Assembly: GCA_910584615.1 (NCBI GenBank)
Contig: CAJUAM010000026.1
Location: 1-48,601, forward strand
DNA: 48,601 nucleotides
From: an uncultured Dorea sp.
GTDB lineage: Bacteria > Bacillota > Clostridia > Lachnospirales > Lachnospiraceae
Reading direction: 5' to 3'
In this document: positions 41,623 through 48,601 of the stretch, piece after piece
How the letters are laid out: every line of letters starts with the position of its first letter
How positions within the stretch are numbered: position 1 is the first letter of the stretch
Position numbers and translations under genes: made by a program
Notes under the pieces: generated by a model
Seen by the model: only the letters and a program-made list of their open reading frames with translations
The model's database searches: none
What the model was told of the DNA's origin: nothing

Positions 41623-43566
41623 TCAGTTATCTTTTTTATGTAATATTTTTACGTACAGTATTCCAGTCACGATCATGATACTGACAAACATTATAAAGCC
41701 GGCTGCCTTTAACGGAACAGGTCTGCTGCTTTCTTCCCACTCTCCTTTACCTGCTTCTTTTGAAAACTTTGCATCTGCTTTTTTACCCATATTCCACTGT
41801 ATTTTTATCGGTTCCGTAATTCTTTTCATCAATGATTTCTTTGGTACAATTGTAAAAAAGAGACTTTTTACAGATTCATTACCTGCCTTGTCAGCTGCTT
41901 TTACTGTCACCTCATAATCTTTACATTCATGCAGCCTGTATTCGTATGATGTTCTTTTTGAACCGATCTTCTGATTTTTTCCATTGATCAATATCTGACG
42001 CACTTCATCTTCCTTCTTTGCAAGCCCTACTTTAAATGTCCGCTCTTCCTCATATTCCTGCCCTCCTTCAACATTATGGAATATAATTTCCGGCGCAGTA
42101 TGATCTATCACAAACTCAGCCGAAGCCTGCGCCTTGTTTCCTGCCGCATCGGCTGCTTTCACCGTTACTTTGTGCTTTCCTTCTGATCGGATCGTCTCCC
42201 CCATATGATAAAGCCGGCCGTCTAGCCTCATCTCATATACATAAGTTGTAAAATCATGAATCATCTGTTGAAACGGATATTCCCATTTGAATTTCTTAAG
42301 ATGCTGTCCGTCAAGCGTTTCTATATATCGAATGACCGGATCTGTCTTATCAACAATGATCTGCATTTCTTTCATGGAAATATGGCCTGACATATCTTTT
42401 GCCTGAACCTTCACATGATATATCCCATCGTTCTTCAATGTCTGCGTGAGTATTTTCCCCTTGCTGCTGTCCTTCCACTCTGCTGACGAAAGCTGCTTTT
42501 TCCTGCCCTTAACATTTTTCCATACTGTCTGTGCGTAAAATTCCTGCAGCCTGTTTTCCTCGCTGATCTCACAGGAAAGCTTCACTGATCTTCCAGTGAT
42601 CATATAATCTTTGGCTCCCGTTATAGTTATATCAGGTGCGGCCTTATCAACAAAAACCGTCTTGATCCTCTCGCTCTTATTTCCCGCCCTGTCCTCAGCA
42701 GTTATCGTTACATCAACACCCTTCCCGAATACTGATGGCCGGGATATCACAAATCTGCCCTGCTTTTTACTGATACTCCCCAGATCCCTGTCTCCTTCCA
42801 GACCCGAAATCTTTTCAACACCGCTTCCTGAGTCTTCTGAGACAGCAGATAATGTCACCTGATCCTGATACCACGTATCAAAGCCTTTCGGAACACTCAT
42901 CACGATTTCCGGCGGTTTTGTATCAATTAAAAATTCCTTTTTTAATTCATATCTATTAAGTCTCTTTCCCTCCTCATCCTCCATCCATACATGAAGTATA
43001 TTCTTTCCCTCTGAAAATGTTTTTTCTGTAATTACCGCCCTTTCTCCTTTTTCTTTCAGTGTCCTTTCATCCAACTTATTGTCACCATGTTTTAAACAAT
43101 ATTTCGTCACTCCAACTTCACTCATATGGCAAATTGTAATTTCCGGCTTTTTTATATAATAACCCCGCTTTCCATTTATTTTCGGAATATCAATCTTATA
43201 TCCTTCCATTACTTTCTTTTCTTCCGGCGGCTTATCCTCTTCCGGCAGCTTATCCTCTCCCTCTCCCGGCGGCTTGTCCTCTCCTCCTTCCGGCGGCTTG
43301 TCTTCTCCTTCCTCCGGCGGCTTATCCTCTTCCGGCAGCTTATCCTCTCCCTCTTCCGGTAACTTATCCTCTCCCTCTTCCGACAGCTTATCCTCTCCCT
43401 CTCCCGGCGGCTTGTCTTCTCCCTCGGTCAGAACCTCCGTCTCTTTGTCTATCACATTGCTCTTGCCTGAATTGCTTTCTACTGCATATGTCACAGAACT
43501 TTGCTGTACATATATCAATCCTAACACTGCCGCCAATGCAGCTATATATCTTATCTTTCCTGCCAT
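41623..43566 (-). CDS. Cell-surface protein with Glu/Pro/Lys repeats and Ig-like domains
   Basis: The 647-residue protein has a signal peptide (about 1-29, ending TYA), a low-complexity region of GEDKPPEE-type repeats (about 48-117), then several Ig-like domains, with motifs IDTKPPEI, VDKAAPDITI, VDKTDPVIRYI and IDHTAPEIIF marking successive units. It ends with a membrane helix (AAGFIMFVSIMIVTGILYV) and a short basic tail KILHKKDN, so it is anchored in the membrane rather than by a sortase. The repeat region could span the cell wall. The ATG lies inside the last codons of the pseudokinase-TPR gene (16-base overlap), so both are made together. The function may be adhesion or structural; it is unknown. 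Confidence 0.85.
   Translation of the reverse strand: MAGKIRYIAALAAVLGLIYVQQSSVTYAVESNSGKSNVIDKETEVLTEGEDKPPGEGEDKLSEEGEDKLPEEGEDKLPEEDKPPEEGEDKPPEGGEDKPPGEGEDKLPEEDKPPEEKKVMEGYKIDIPKINGKRGYYIKKPEITICHMSEVGVTKYCLKHGDNKLDERTLKEKGERAVITEKTFSEGKNILHVWMEDEEGKRLNRYELKKEFLIDTKPPEIVMSVPKGFDTWYQDQVTLSAVSEDSGSGVEKISGLEGDRDLGSISKKQGRFVISRPSVFGKGVDVTITAEDRAGNKSERIKTVFVDKAAPDITITGAKDYMITGRSVKLSCEISEENRLQEFYAQTVWKNVKGRKKQLSSAEWKDSSKGKILTQTLKNDGIYHVKVQAKDMSGHISMKEMQIIVDKTDPVIRYIETLDGQHLKKFKWEYPFQQMIHDFTTYVYEMRLDGRLYHMGETIRSEGKHKVTVKAADAAGNKAQASAEFVIDHTAPEIIFHNVEGGQEYEEERTFKVGLAKKEDEVRQILINGKNQKIGSKRTSYEYRLHECKDYEVTVKAADKAGNESVKSLFFTIVPKKSLMKRITEPIKIQWNMGKKADAKFSKEAGKGEWEESSRPVPLKAAGFIMFVSIMIVTGILYVKILHKKDN
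43215..43422. repeat. Coding tandem repeats (GEDKxPEE units) in the surface protein
   Basis: About eight imperfect units of 15-24 bases encode GEDKPPEE, GEDKLPEE and shorter DKPPEE variants. Units differ by a few bases and by loss of the GE pair, as expected from slippage or recombination. Length is likely to vary between strains. Confidence 0.9.
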
Positions 43567-45095
43567 ACATGATCTCCTTCCAGATTTATCCCGTATTGTC
43601 TCATCAATTTTTTAAACTCTTCTTGTTCCTGCAGCTCTGGCATTTCCTTTAGCTGTTCTTCAATATTCTGGATACATAATTGTCTTTCCATATTAGAATC
43701 CCCAAGCAGCACTGCGGTATACGCAATACGAAGCTCCATAGAATCCTTTATTTCTCCAATTCCTGCGCGAAGCATCTCTTGCGCCTGTCCGCGATCTTCT
43801 AACTGAGTGAAAAGTTCCGCAGCTTTTTTATAGATTCCCTCCCTCACTGTCTCATCCTCTTCATGCTTTAGCTGCTCTTTATACATATCGGCCGCTTCCC
43901 TCATTTCACCCAGTCCTTCATACGCAAATGCCATATATCCTAAAAGTTCTGCCGTCTCATCTTTACTGCTTTCTTTCAGACATATTTCACCAAGTCTCAG
44001 GAGATTGCGAAAATCATCACTTTCTCCAAGAATGGTATATCCTTTCAAAAGACAGCGATAATAATTCTGTTTTTCTCCGATGCTTTCTTCATCCTGATCT
44101 TTCATCTCCGTCTCGGCATCTGAAAGTGCCTGTCTAAGCCTCTCATCCTGCCAGGCCTCTCCTGTAAAGCATTCCGCAATAACCGCCATATGTTCTGCCA
44201 GTGCATTATCCTTCACACTCCTAAAATATTCTCTGCTTTTTTCATAATTTTTCAGTTCCAGAAAATATACTGTCCCAAGTTCCATATTCAGACGTTCTTC
44301 TTTTTTTCCACCTGATATATGCGTACTGCTCTCATTAGATTTCTCTATCTTACCGGCAGTATCCGCTTTTTCTTTCTGAAATTTCTTTGACTGCTTTGGC
44401 TGCTGTGCCACTGTATTTATACTTCTTATAATGATGATCCCGCCTTCTGCCGCTGCGCCCATAAGGCTTACTATCACTATCAATGCCGCAGCAGTCCGGC
44501 CGAATCTTTTTTCTCCCTTTGATTCTTTCTTTAATTGTCTGTATTTTGGAATCGTTCTTTGAATCTCTGATACATTTTGATATATTTTTTTAGAATGCCT
44601 GTTCAAGCATCTGGAAATGATCTTTTGAAATTTTAATTCTTCACTTTTACAAAGATGCGGGTCAGCCTCCACCTCTGAAAGCAAATATTGAAAAGTCCTG
44701 CCCAGTCCATAAATGTCAAGCTCTACACTGGCTTTCTGATAATAAGGTTCTTCCGGAGGCAGAAAATACTCCCGCACCGTACGCCTTTGCATCATTCTGA
44801 GCTGTTCACTGTTTGATTCGGCATTGACATCAAGAAAACCTATCTGCCCCTCCTGGGATATTATGATACTGTACGGGTTCACATAACGGTAACAAGGATT
44901 ACCCCGGCATCTGTGGATCTGTGACAACTGTCTTGCGATATCACCAATCATCCGGAACAACTCTTCCTTTTTTACGCAGGGATGATATTTAATCCATCTA
45001 GGCAAAGGATCTCCTCTTACATATTCTGAACTGACATAACATATCTGATTATGCTCAATTAAGCGCAATACATCATACTCTTCTTTAACTGCCAA
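43551..45095 (-). CDS. Pseudokinase-TPR membrane protein
   Basis: The N-terminal ~190 residues look like a protein kinase fold (VSSEYVRGDPLPRWI, IARQLSQIHRCRGNPCYRYV, NPYSIIISQEGQIGFLDVNA, ELDIYGLGRTFQYLL). The catalytic HRD Asp is replaced (YRYVNPYS) and DFG reads LDVN, so it is probably inactive. A membrane helix lies near residue 210 (AAALIVIVSLMGAAAEGGIII). The outer part has TPR-like helical repeats (ELGTVYFLELKNYEKSREYF, YMAFAYEGLGEMREAADMYK). EssB/YukC of type VII secretion has a similar pseudokinase-plus-helix plan, but no other type VII gene is nearby. The start is probably the TTG at 45095 behind AGAGGTGG; GTG codons at 45101-45104 are alternatives. It overlaps the surface protein gene, which may be its partner. 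Confidence 0.75.
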   Translation of the reverse strand: MAVKEEYDVLRLIEHNQICYVSSEYVRGDPLPRWIKYHPCVKKEELFRMIGDIARQLSQIHRCRGNPCYRYVNPYSIIISQEGQIGFLDVNAESNSEQLRMMQRRTVREYFLPPEEPYYQKASVELDIYGLGRTFQYLLSEVEADPHLCKSEELKFQKIISRCLNRHSKKIYQNVSEIQRTIPKYRQLKKESKGEKRFGRTAAALIVIVSLMGAAAEGGIIIIRSINTVAQQPKQSKKFQKEKADTAGKIEKSNESSTHISGGKKEERLNMELGTVYFLELKNYEKSREYFRSVKDNALAEHMAVIAECFTGEAWQDERLRQALSDAETEMKDQDEESIGEKQNYYRCLLKGYTILGESDDFRNLLRLGEICLKESSKDETAELLGYMAFAYEGLGEMREAADMYKEQLKHEEDETVREGIYKKAAELFTQLEDRGQAQEMLRAGIGEIKDSMELRIAYTAVLLGDSNMERQLCIQNIEEQLKEMPELQEQEEFKKLMRQYGINLEGDHVWQER

Positions 45096-45306
45096 ACACA
45101 CCACCTCTCTTAGAAAAATATAAACTTACGGGATCTTTTTACAGAAATCTCTGAAATATAAGAATAAAACAGACTCTTTAGAACAACTAGAGTGATTAAT
45201 ATATTAAAAGATAATCACAAAAAAAGCAAGAACTTTTTTATAAATTTTCAGGAAGATTGAAACAACTGTTTAAAACCGAAAACGATAAAGCTTTATGACG
45301 AAACCA

Positions 45307-45349
45307 TAAAAACAGCAGTATTCAGCAGATAACTCTGCTAAATACTGCC
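45307..45349. terminator. Strong terminator behind PFK copy 2
   Basis: GCAGTATTCAGCAG and CTGCTAAATACTGC form a ~14-bp stem with a six-base loop, followed on the minus strand by TTTTT. It ends the glycerol kinase / PFK transcript. The rest of 45096-45306 is AT-rich and probably holds the promoter of the pseudokinase gene, which I could not define. Confidence 0.85.
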
Positions 45350-45357
45350 GTCTGATC

Positions 45358-46617
45358 TTAATTGACTTTATGTCTCTCACTCAGTTCTCTCGGCGTATAC
45401 AGATGCCTTGGAATACCATCAACCATAACCGGTGATACATCCCCCTGGATCAACGGTCTTACATATGAGATAAAATCACTGGATACATAAGTTCCTCCAT
45501 TGATCACCCACTCCGGCGGAACAAGCTTCTCGTCATTAGCAATCTTGTGAACGTCCTTAACTTCTGTTCCGCACTGATACGGATCATCAGAAAGTCTCTG
45601 AAGAACAACCATCTTGCCGCTGTCACCTTCGTCCGCCGCTTTCACAGCAGCTCCGCCTACCTGATAAGCCTCTAAGATATCCACACGGGATGCCGCATGG
45701 GATGCTGCTCTCTGCAATGTACTAAGTTCAATCGCACGTGTCTTGCAGCCAAGTTCTCCCGCAATATAATTCGCAAGGTAAGCTGCCGTACCGGATAACT
45801 GCTTATGTCCGAATGCATCTACAAAATCGACACTGTTGCCAAGCTCACATACATACCTTCCATCTTCTGTACAGATACCCTCTGAAATCGCAACTACTAC
45901 AGAAGTCTTCTTTTCCAGAATCTTCTGGACCTTGTCGCGGAATTTAACCAAGTCAAATGAATGCTCCGGCAGATAGATCATATCTGGTCCTTCACAATCC
46001 TCACCCTGCGCAAGAGCTGCCGCTCCGGTAAGCCATCCTGCATTACGTCCCATGATCTCTACAATCGTAACAAGCCCGTTGGAATACTCTAAACAGAAAC
46101 TGTCGCGGATGATCTCTTTCATAGAAGTTCCGATATATTTTGCCGCACTGCCGTATCCTGGTGTATGATCTGTCAGCGCAAGGTCATTGTCAATCGTCTT
46201 CGGACAGCCGATAAATCTTGTAGGATGTCCGGTAATGATCGCATAATCAGACAGCTTCTTGATAGTGTCCATAGAATCATTACCGCCGATATAGATAAAC
46301 GCCTCAATATCAAGCTTATCTAAAATAGCAAAAATTTTGTCATACACATCTCTGTCCTCATGTATCTCCGGGAGCTTATAACGGCAGGATCCTAAAAAAG
46401 CAGCCGGTGTCCTCTTAAGAAGCTCTGCATCAAGCTCTGTCTTGATATGATCAGAAAGATCAATATACTTTTCCTCCAGCAGTCCCTGCACTCCATGCAG
46501 CATACCATATACTTTATTTGCACCACGGTCTTTAGCAGTACGGTAAACACCAGCAAGGCTGGAGTTAATAGCTGCTGTCGGTCCGCCGGACTGTCCAACA
46601 ATCACATTTCTTTTCAT
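45358..46617 (-). CDS. pfp: 6-phosphofructokinase, pyrophosphate-type (copy 2)
   Basis: The 419-residue protein begins MKRNVIVGQSGGPTAAINSS. Like copy 1 it has GGNDSMDT and PKTIDNDL, then MGRNAGW, so the same pyrophosphate-type motifs. Overall similarity to copy 1 at 21933 is clear along the whole length. I prefer the ATG at 46617 behind GGAAGG over an upstream start. It follows the glycerol kinase gene and a short DUF1667-like gene, with a possible promoter of its own at 46661-46689. Having two same-type PFKs suggests division between main glycolysis and another route (for example sedoheptulose phosphate or gluconeogenic flux); the sequence alone cannot tell. Confidence 0.9.
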   Translation of the reverse strand: MKRNVIVGQSGGPTAAINSSLAGVYRTAKDRGANKVYGMLHGVQGLLEEKYIDLSDHIKTELDAELLKRTPAAFLGSCRYKLPEIHEDRDVYDKIFAILDKLDIEAFIYIGGNDSMDTIKKLSDYAIITGHPTRFIGCPKTIDNDLALTDHTPGYGSAAKYIGTSMKEIIRDSFCLEYSNGLVTIVEIMGRNAGWLTGAAALAQGEDCEGPDMIYLPEHSFDLVKFRDKVQKILEKKTSVVVAISEGICTEDGRYVCELGNSVDFVDAFGHKQLSGTAAYLANYIAGELGCKTRAIELSTLQRAASHAASRVDILEAYQVGGAAVKAADEGDSGKMVVLQRLSDDPYQCGTEVKDVHKIANDEKLVPPEWVINGGTYVSSDFISYVRPLIQGDVSPVMVDGIPRHLYTPRELSERHKVN

Positions 46618-46660
46618 AATTACTATACCTTCCTTCTCTAAAATTGGTCTCAATAGAACT

Positions 46661-46689
46661 ATTTTATTACATTTTAAAGGATCTGTCCA
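46661..46689 (-). promoter_or_regulatory. Possible promoter of PFK copy 2
   Basis: TGGACA (46684-46689) and TAAAAT (46661-46666) on the minus strand are 17 bases apart. It lies within the 3' end of the upstream gene, so the PFK may also be read from the glycerol kinase promoter. Confidence 0.5.
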
Positions 46690-46846
46690 CTAAATTTTCC
46701 TCCATTTCCCGTATTTCCTGCTGCGCAAAAATAAATCCTTTCATACATCCGTTCCCCGTTACATCCTGTACTTGTCCATCCTCAATCTCTGCCTCTATTT
46801 CACAATGATTATCACAGACTCCGCATCTCATCTTTTTAATCTTCAT
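46667..46846 (-). CDS. Short DUF1667-like cysteine protein
   Basis: The ~59-residue product has four cysteines in the pattern RCGVCDNHCEIEAEIEDG and VTGNGCMKGFIFAQQE. This matches the N-terminal half of DUF1667 proteins, which are often encoded with glycerol kinase and glycerol-3-phosphate dehydrogenase genes. Full members have about 120 residues with a conserved C-terminal part; here the gene stops after QQEIREMEENL, so it is half length. The ATG at 46846 overlaps the glycerol kinase stop by 11 bases; a second ATG at 46831 is possible. It may bind a metal or iron-sulfur centre and act as a redox partner, but the dehydrogenase usually next to it is not in the operon. Confidence 0.65.
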   Translation of the reverse strand: MKIKKMRCGVCDNHCEIEAEIEDGQVQDVTGNGCMKGFIFAQQEIREMEENLVDRSFKM

Positions 46847-48335
46847 CCTTCGCCCAGCCGTAAGCATATTTTACGGCTTTTTCCCATCCTTTTATTTTTT
46901 TTCTGCGTTTTTCCTCTTCAATCTCAGGAGTAAATATTTTATCAATCGCCCAGTTGTTAATGACTTCTTCCTTATCCTTCCAATATCCCACAGCAAGTCC
47001 TGCCAGATATGCAGCTCCTATAGCCGTTGTTTCAATACACTGGGGACGCTTTACCGGTGCATTGATAATATCCGCCTGAGTCTGCATAAGGAAATCATTG
47101 GCACTGGCACCTCCATCTACTTTCAAAGAGCTTAACGGAATCTTAGAGTCCGCCTCCATCGCATTTAAGACATCATTGACCTGATAAGCCAGCGATTCTA
47201 ATGTGGCCCGGATAATATGATATTTATTCACGCCCCGTGTCAGACCTACGATCGTCCCCCTCGCATACTGATCCCAATGGGGCGCGCCAAGTCCTGTAAA
47301 TGCCGGAACAACATAACATCCATTCGTGTCACTCACCTTTTTTGCCATATACTCAGAATCCATCGAAGAATCAATCAGACGCATCTCATCCCGAAGCCAC
47401 TGTACTGCTGCCCCAGCCACAAAGATAGACCCCTCCAGAGCATAGTACACCTTCCCATCTAATCCCCACGCAATAGTCGTCACAAGACCATTTTCAGAAA
47501 ATACCGGCTTCTCTCCTGTATTCATCAGCAGAAAACACCCTGTCCCATAAGTGTTCTTTGCCTCTCCCGGCTTAAAACAAGTCTGTCCGAACAAGGCTGA
47601 CTGCTGGTCTCCTGCCGCGCCCCCGATCGGAATAGCGCCGCCAAAGAAAGAAGCATCCACATTCCCATACACACAGCTTGAAGGCAGTGCTTTTGGAAGC
47701 ATAGACTCTGGAATACCCATAATATCCAAAATCTCCTTATCCCACTCTAAAGTATTGATATTAAACAATAATGTCCTGGAAGCATTGGAGTAATCTGTCA
47801 CATGCACAGCTCCTTTCGTCAGCTTCCATATCAGCCATGTCTCCACAGTTCCAAAAAGCAATTCTTTCCGCCTTGCCTTTTCTCTGGCCCCTTCCACATG
47901 ATCTAAGATCCATTTTATCTTCGTTCCCGCAAAATAAGCATCGATGATCAGTCCTGTCTTTTTACGGAACATCTCCGTATAACCCTTTTCCTTCAATTCA
48001 TCACAATATTCCGCAGTTCTGCGGCATTGCCACACGATCGCCCGGTATACAGGTTCTCCTGTATTCTTATCCCACACAACTGCCGTCTCTCTCTGGTTCG
48101 TAATACCGATAGCGGCAATATCTTTTGCAGAAGCTCCGATCTTATTCATAGCCTCTACCGCCACGCCAAGCTGCGACGACCAGATTTCATTCGCGTCGTG
48201 TTCCACCCAGCCCGGCTTTGGAAAATACTGTGTAAATTCTTTCTGCGCAACACTGCAGATCTCTCCCTTTTCATTAAATAGGATACTGCGGTTGCTCGTC
48301 GTTCCTGCGTCCAGCGCCATAACATATTTTGCCAT
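46836..48335 (-). CDS. glpK: Glycerol kinase
   Basis: The 499-residue protein phosphorylates glycerol to glycerol 3-phosphate in the cytoplasm. It has the FGGY kinase signatures: MALDAGTTSNRSILF at the N-terminus, GITNQRETAVVWDKNTGEPV, IVWQCRRTAEYCDEL, GAAGDQQSALFGQTCF and the C-terminal LKVDGGASANDFLMQTQADI. The length is normal for the family. The ATG at 48335 follows AGAGGTGATACAC. The two genes after it are a DUF1667-like protein and PFK copy 2. There is no glycerol facilitator in the window. The window's other C3 route (dehydrogenase plus DhaK-DhaL at 28478-31359) runs in parallel and may serve a different polyol. Confidence 0.97.
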   Translation of the reverse strand: MAKYVMALDAGTTSNRSILFNEKGEICSVAQKEFTQYFPKPGWVEHDANEIWSSQLGVAVEAMNKIGASAKDIAAIGITNQRETAVVWDKNTGEPVYRAIVWQCRRTAEYCDELKEKGYTEMFRKKTGLIIDAYFAGTKIKWILDHVEGAREKARRKELLFGTVETWLIWKLTKGAVHVTDYSNASRTLLFNINTLEWDKEILDIMGIPESMLPKALPSSCVYGNVDASFFGGAIPIGGAAGDQQSALFGQTCFKPGEAKNTYGTGCFLLMNTGEKPVFSENGLVTTIAWGLDGKVYYALEGSIFVAGAAVQWLRDEMRLIDSSMDSEYMAKKVSDTNGCYVVPAFTGLGAPHWDQYARGTIVGLTRGVNKYHIIRATLESLAYQVNDVLNAMEADSKIPLSSLKVDGGASANDFLMQTQADIINAPVKRPQCIETTAIGAAYLAGLAVGYWKDKEEVINNWAIDKIFTPEIEEEKRRKKIKGWEKAVKYAYGWAKDED

Positions 48336-48489
48336 GTGTATCACCTCTTTTGACTATTATATCCACTCAAAAATCCATTATTTATATTGTACCACAAACA
48401 TGACTGTTTCGGCATAATTTCTTCTGTCTCTTCTCTTTTCTGTTAAACGGTTTCTTTTCAAAATAATAATTAGCTCCATCTGTTCTAAT

Positions 48490-48516
48490 AAAAAAACACC
48501 CTGTGATCCAGAGTGC
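48490..48516 (-). terminator. Terminator behind the tRNA-Arg gene
   Basis: On the minus strand CACTCTG and CAGGGTG form a 7-bp stem with a five-base loop, followed by seven T, 34 bases behind the tRNA end. The remaining 150 bases to the glycerol kinase gene contain its promoter region, with TACAAT in an extended -10 context near 48391. Confidence 0.75.
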
Positions 48517-48549
48517 TTTTCTTTTCCCTTATTCTTCAAGGCATATAAG

Positions 48550-48601
48550 CGTGGGCGAGAGGATTCGAACCCCCGACCTTTTGGTCCGTAGCCAAACGCT
48601 C
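48550..48601 (-). tRNA. tRNA-Arg(ACG), partial
   Basis: The minus strand shows the anticodon stem TTTGG/CCAAA with loop CTACGGA (anticodon ACG), a five-base variable loop, and the T arm with the TTCGAAT loop. The acceptor 3' strand CGCCCAC follows. No CCA is encoded. The 5' part lies beyond the window end. Confidence 0.85.

Noticed and set aside
43274..43615. Long plus-strand open frame rich in Ser, Gly and Leu over the repeat region.
   Set aside because: It is the antisense shadow of the GEDKPPEE repeats and lacks a ribosome binding site.
48430..48470. Catabolite-response (cre) element near the glycerol kinase promoter.
   Set aside because: The ttaaacggtttc stretch deviates from the cre consensus in spacing and lies well upstream of the likely -10.

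Overview
The window looks like a chromosomal stretch of a gut Firmicute of the Lachnospiraceae type (Clostridium cluster XIVa). The base composition is AT-leaning, GGAGG ribosome binding sites are strong, and sigma-A type promoters are common. Gene content fits an anaerobic sugar fermenter: rubrerythrin, pyrophosphate-type phosphofructokinases, ABC sugar uptake, GHKL/LytTR two-component pairs and an IS110 element. The exact genus cannot be read from the sequence.

Layout. (1) 1-2182, minus strand: an ABC-2 exporter (ATPase plus partial permease) behind a strong promoter and a ~440-nt leader with a 17-codon peptide and a terminator, an attenuator architecture. (2) 2281-11424, minus strand: an accessory island. 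It holds a KilA-N protein, a broken small gene, transposase and nuclease remnants, and a two-gene RADAR-type defence system (RdrA ATPase, RdrB adenosine deaminase). The island lies downstream of an intact S8 subtilase gene, and two orphan copies of that protease's last 13 codons sit inside it, each next to the same IS-like terminal sequence. It therefore looks built by repeated insertion or recombination at protease 3' ends. (3) 11424-19775: subtilase, rubrerythrin, and a fructoside uptake operon (binding protein, two permeases, GH32 hydrolase) divergent from a LacI regulator with palindromic operators between them. (4) 19957-23153: a secreted Ig-like protein, a family 2 glycosyltransferase and PFK copy 1.

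(5) 23468-32524, minus strand: an AraC/PocR-controlled cluster. It has a GldA-like dehydrogenase, a fused DhaK-DhaL kinase, an MFS transporter and a TIM-barrel isomerase. Behind a terminator hairpin follow a choline-kinase-like protein and a BCCT transporter. It suggests use of a C3/C4 polyol or ketose, perhaps linked to a choline compound. (6) 32706-37102: a small membrane protein, and a GHKL sensor kinase separated from its LytTR regulator by an IS110 element with a long non-coding flank that is a candidate bridge RNA. (7) 37142-45095: a GGDEF pseudogene, an SH3 lipoprotein behind a structured leader, a second LytTR/GHKL pair, and a pseudokinase-TPR membrane protein overlapping an Ig-repeat surface protein. 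(8) 45307-48601: PFK copy 2, a short DUF1667-like protein, glycerol kinase and a partial tRNA-Arg.

The most notable system is the RADAR pair in an accreted island at a protease gene. RADAR is a described defence family; the context here, the 36-bp perfect palindrome in the neighbouring KilA-N gene and the leader-controlled ABC exporter deserve a closer look.
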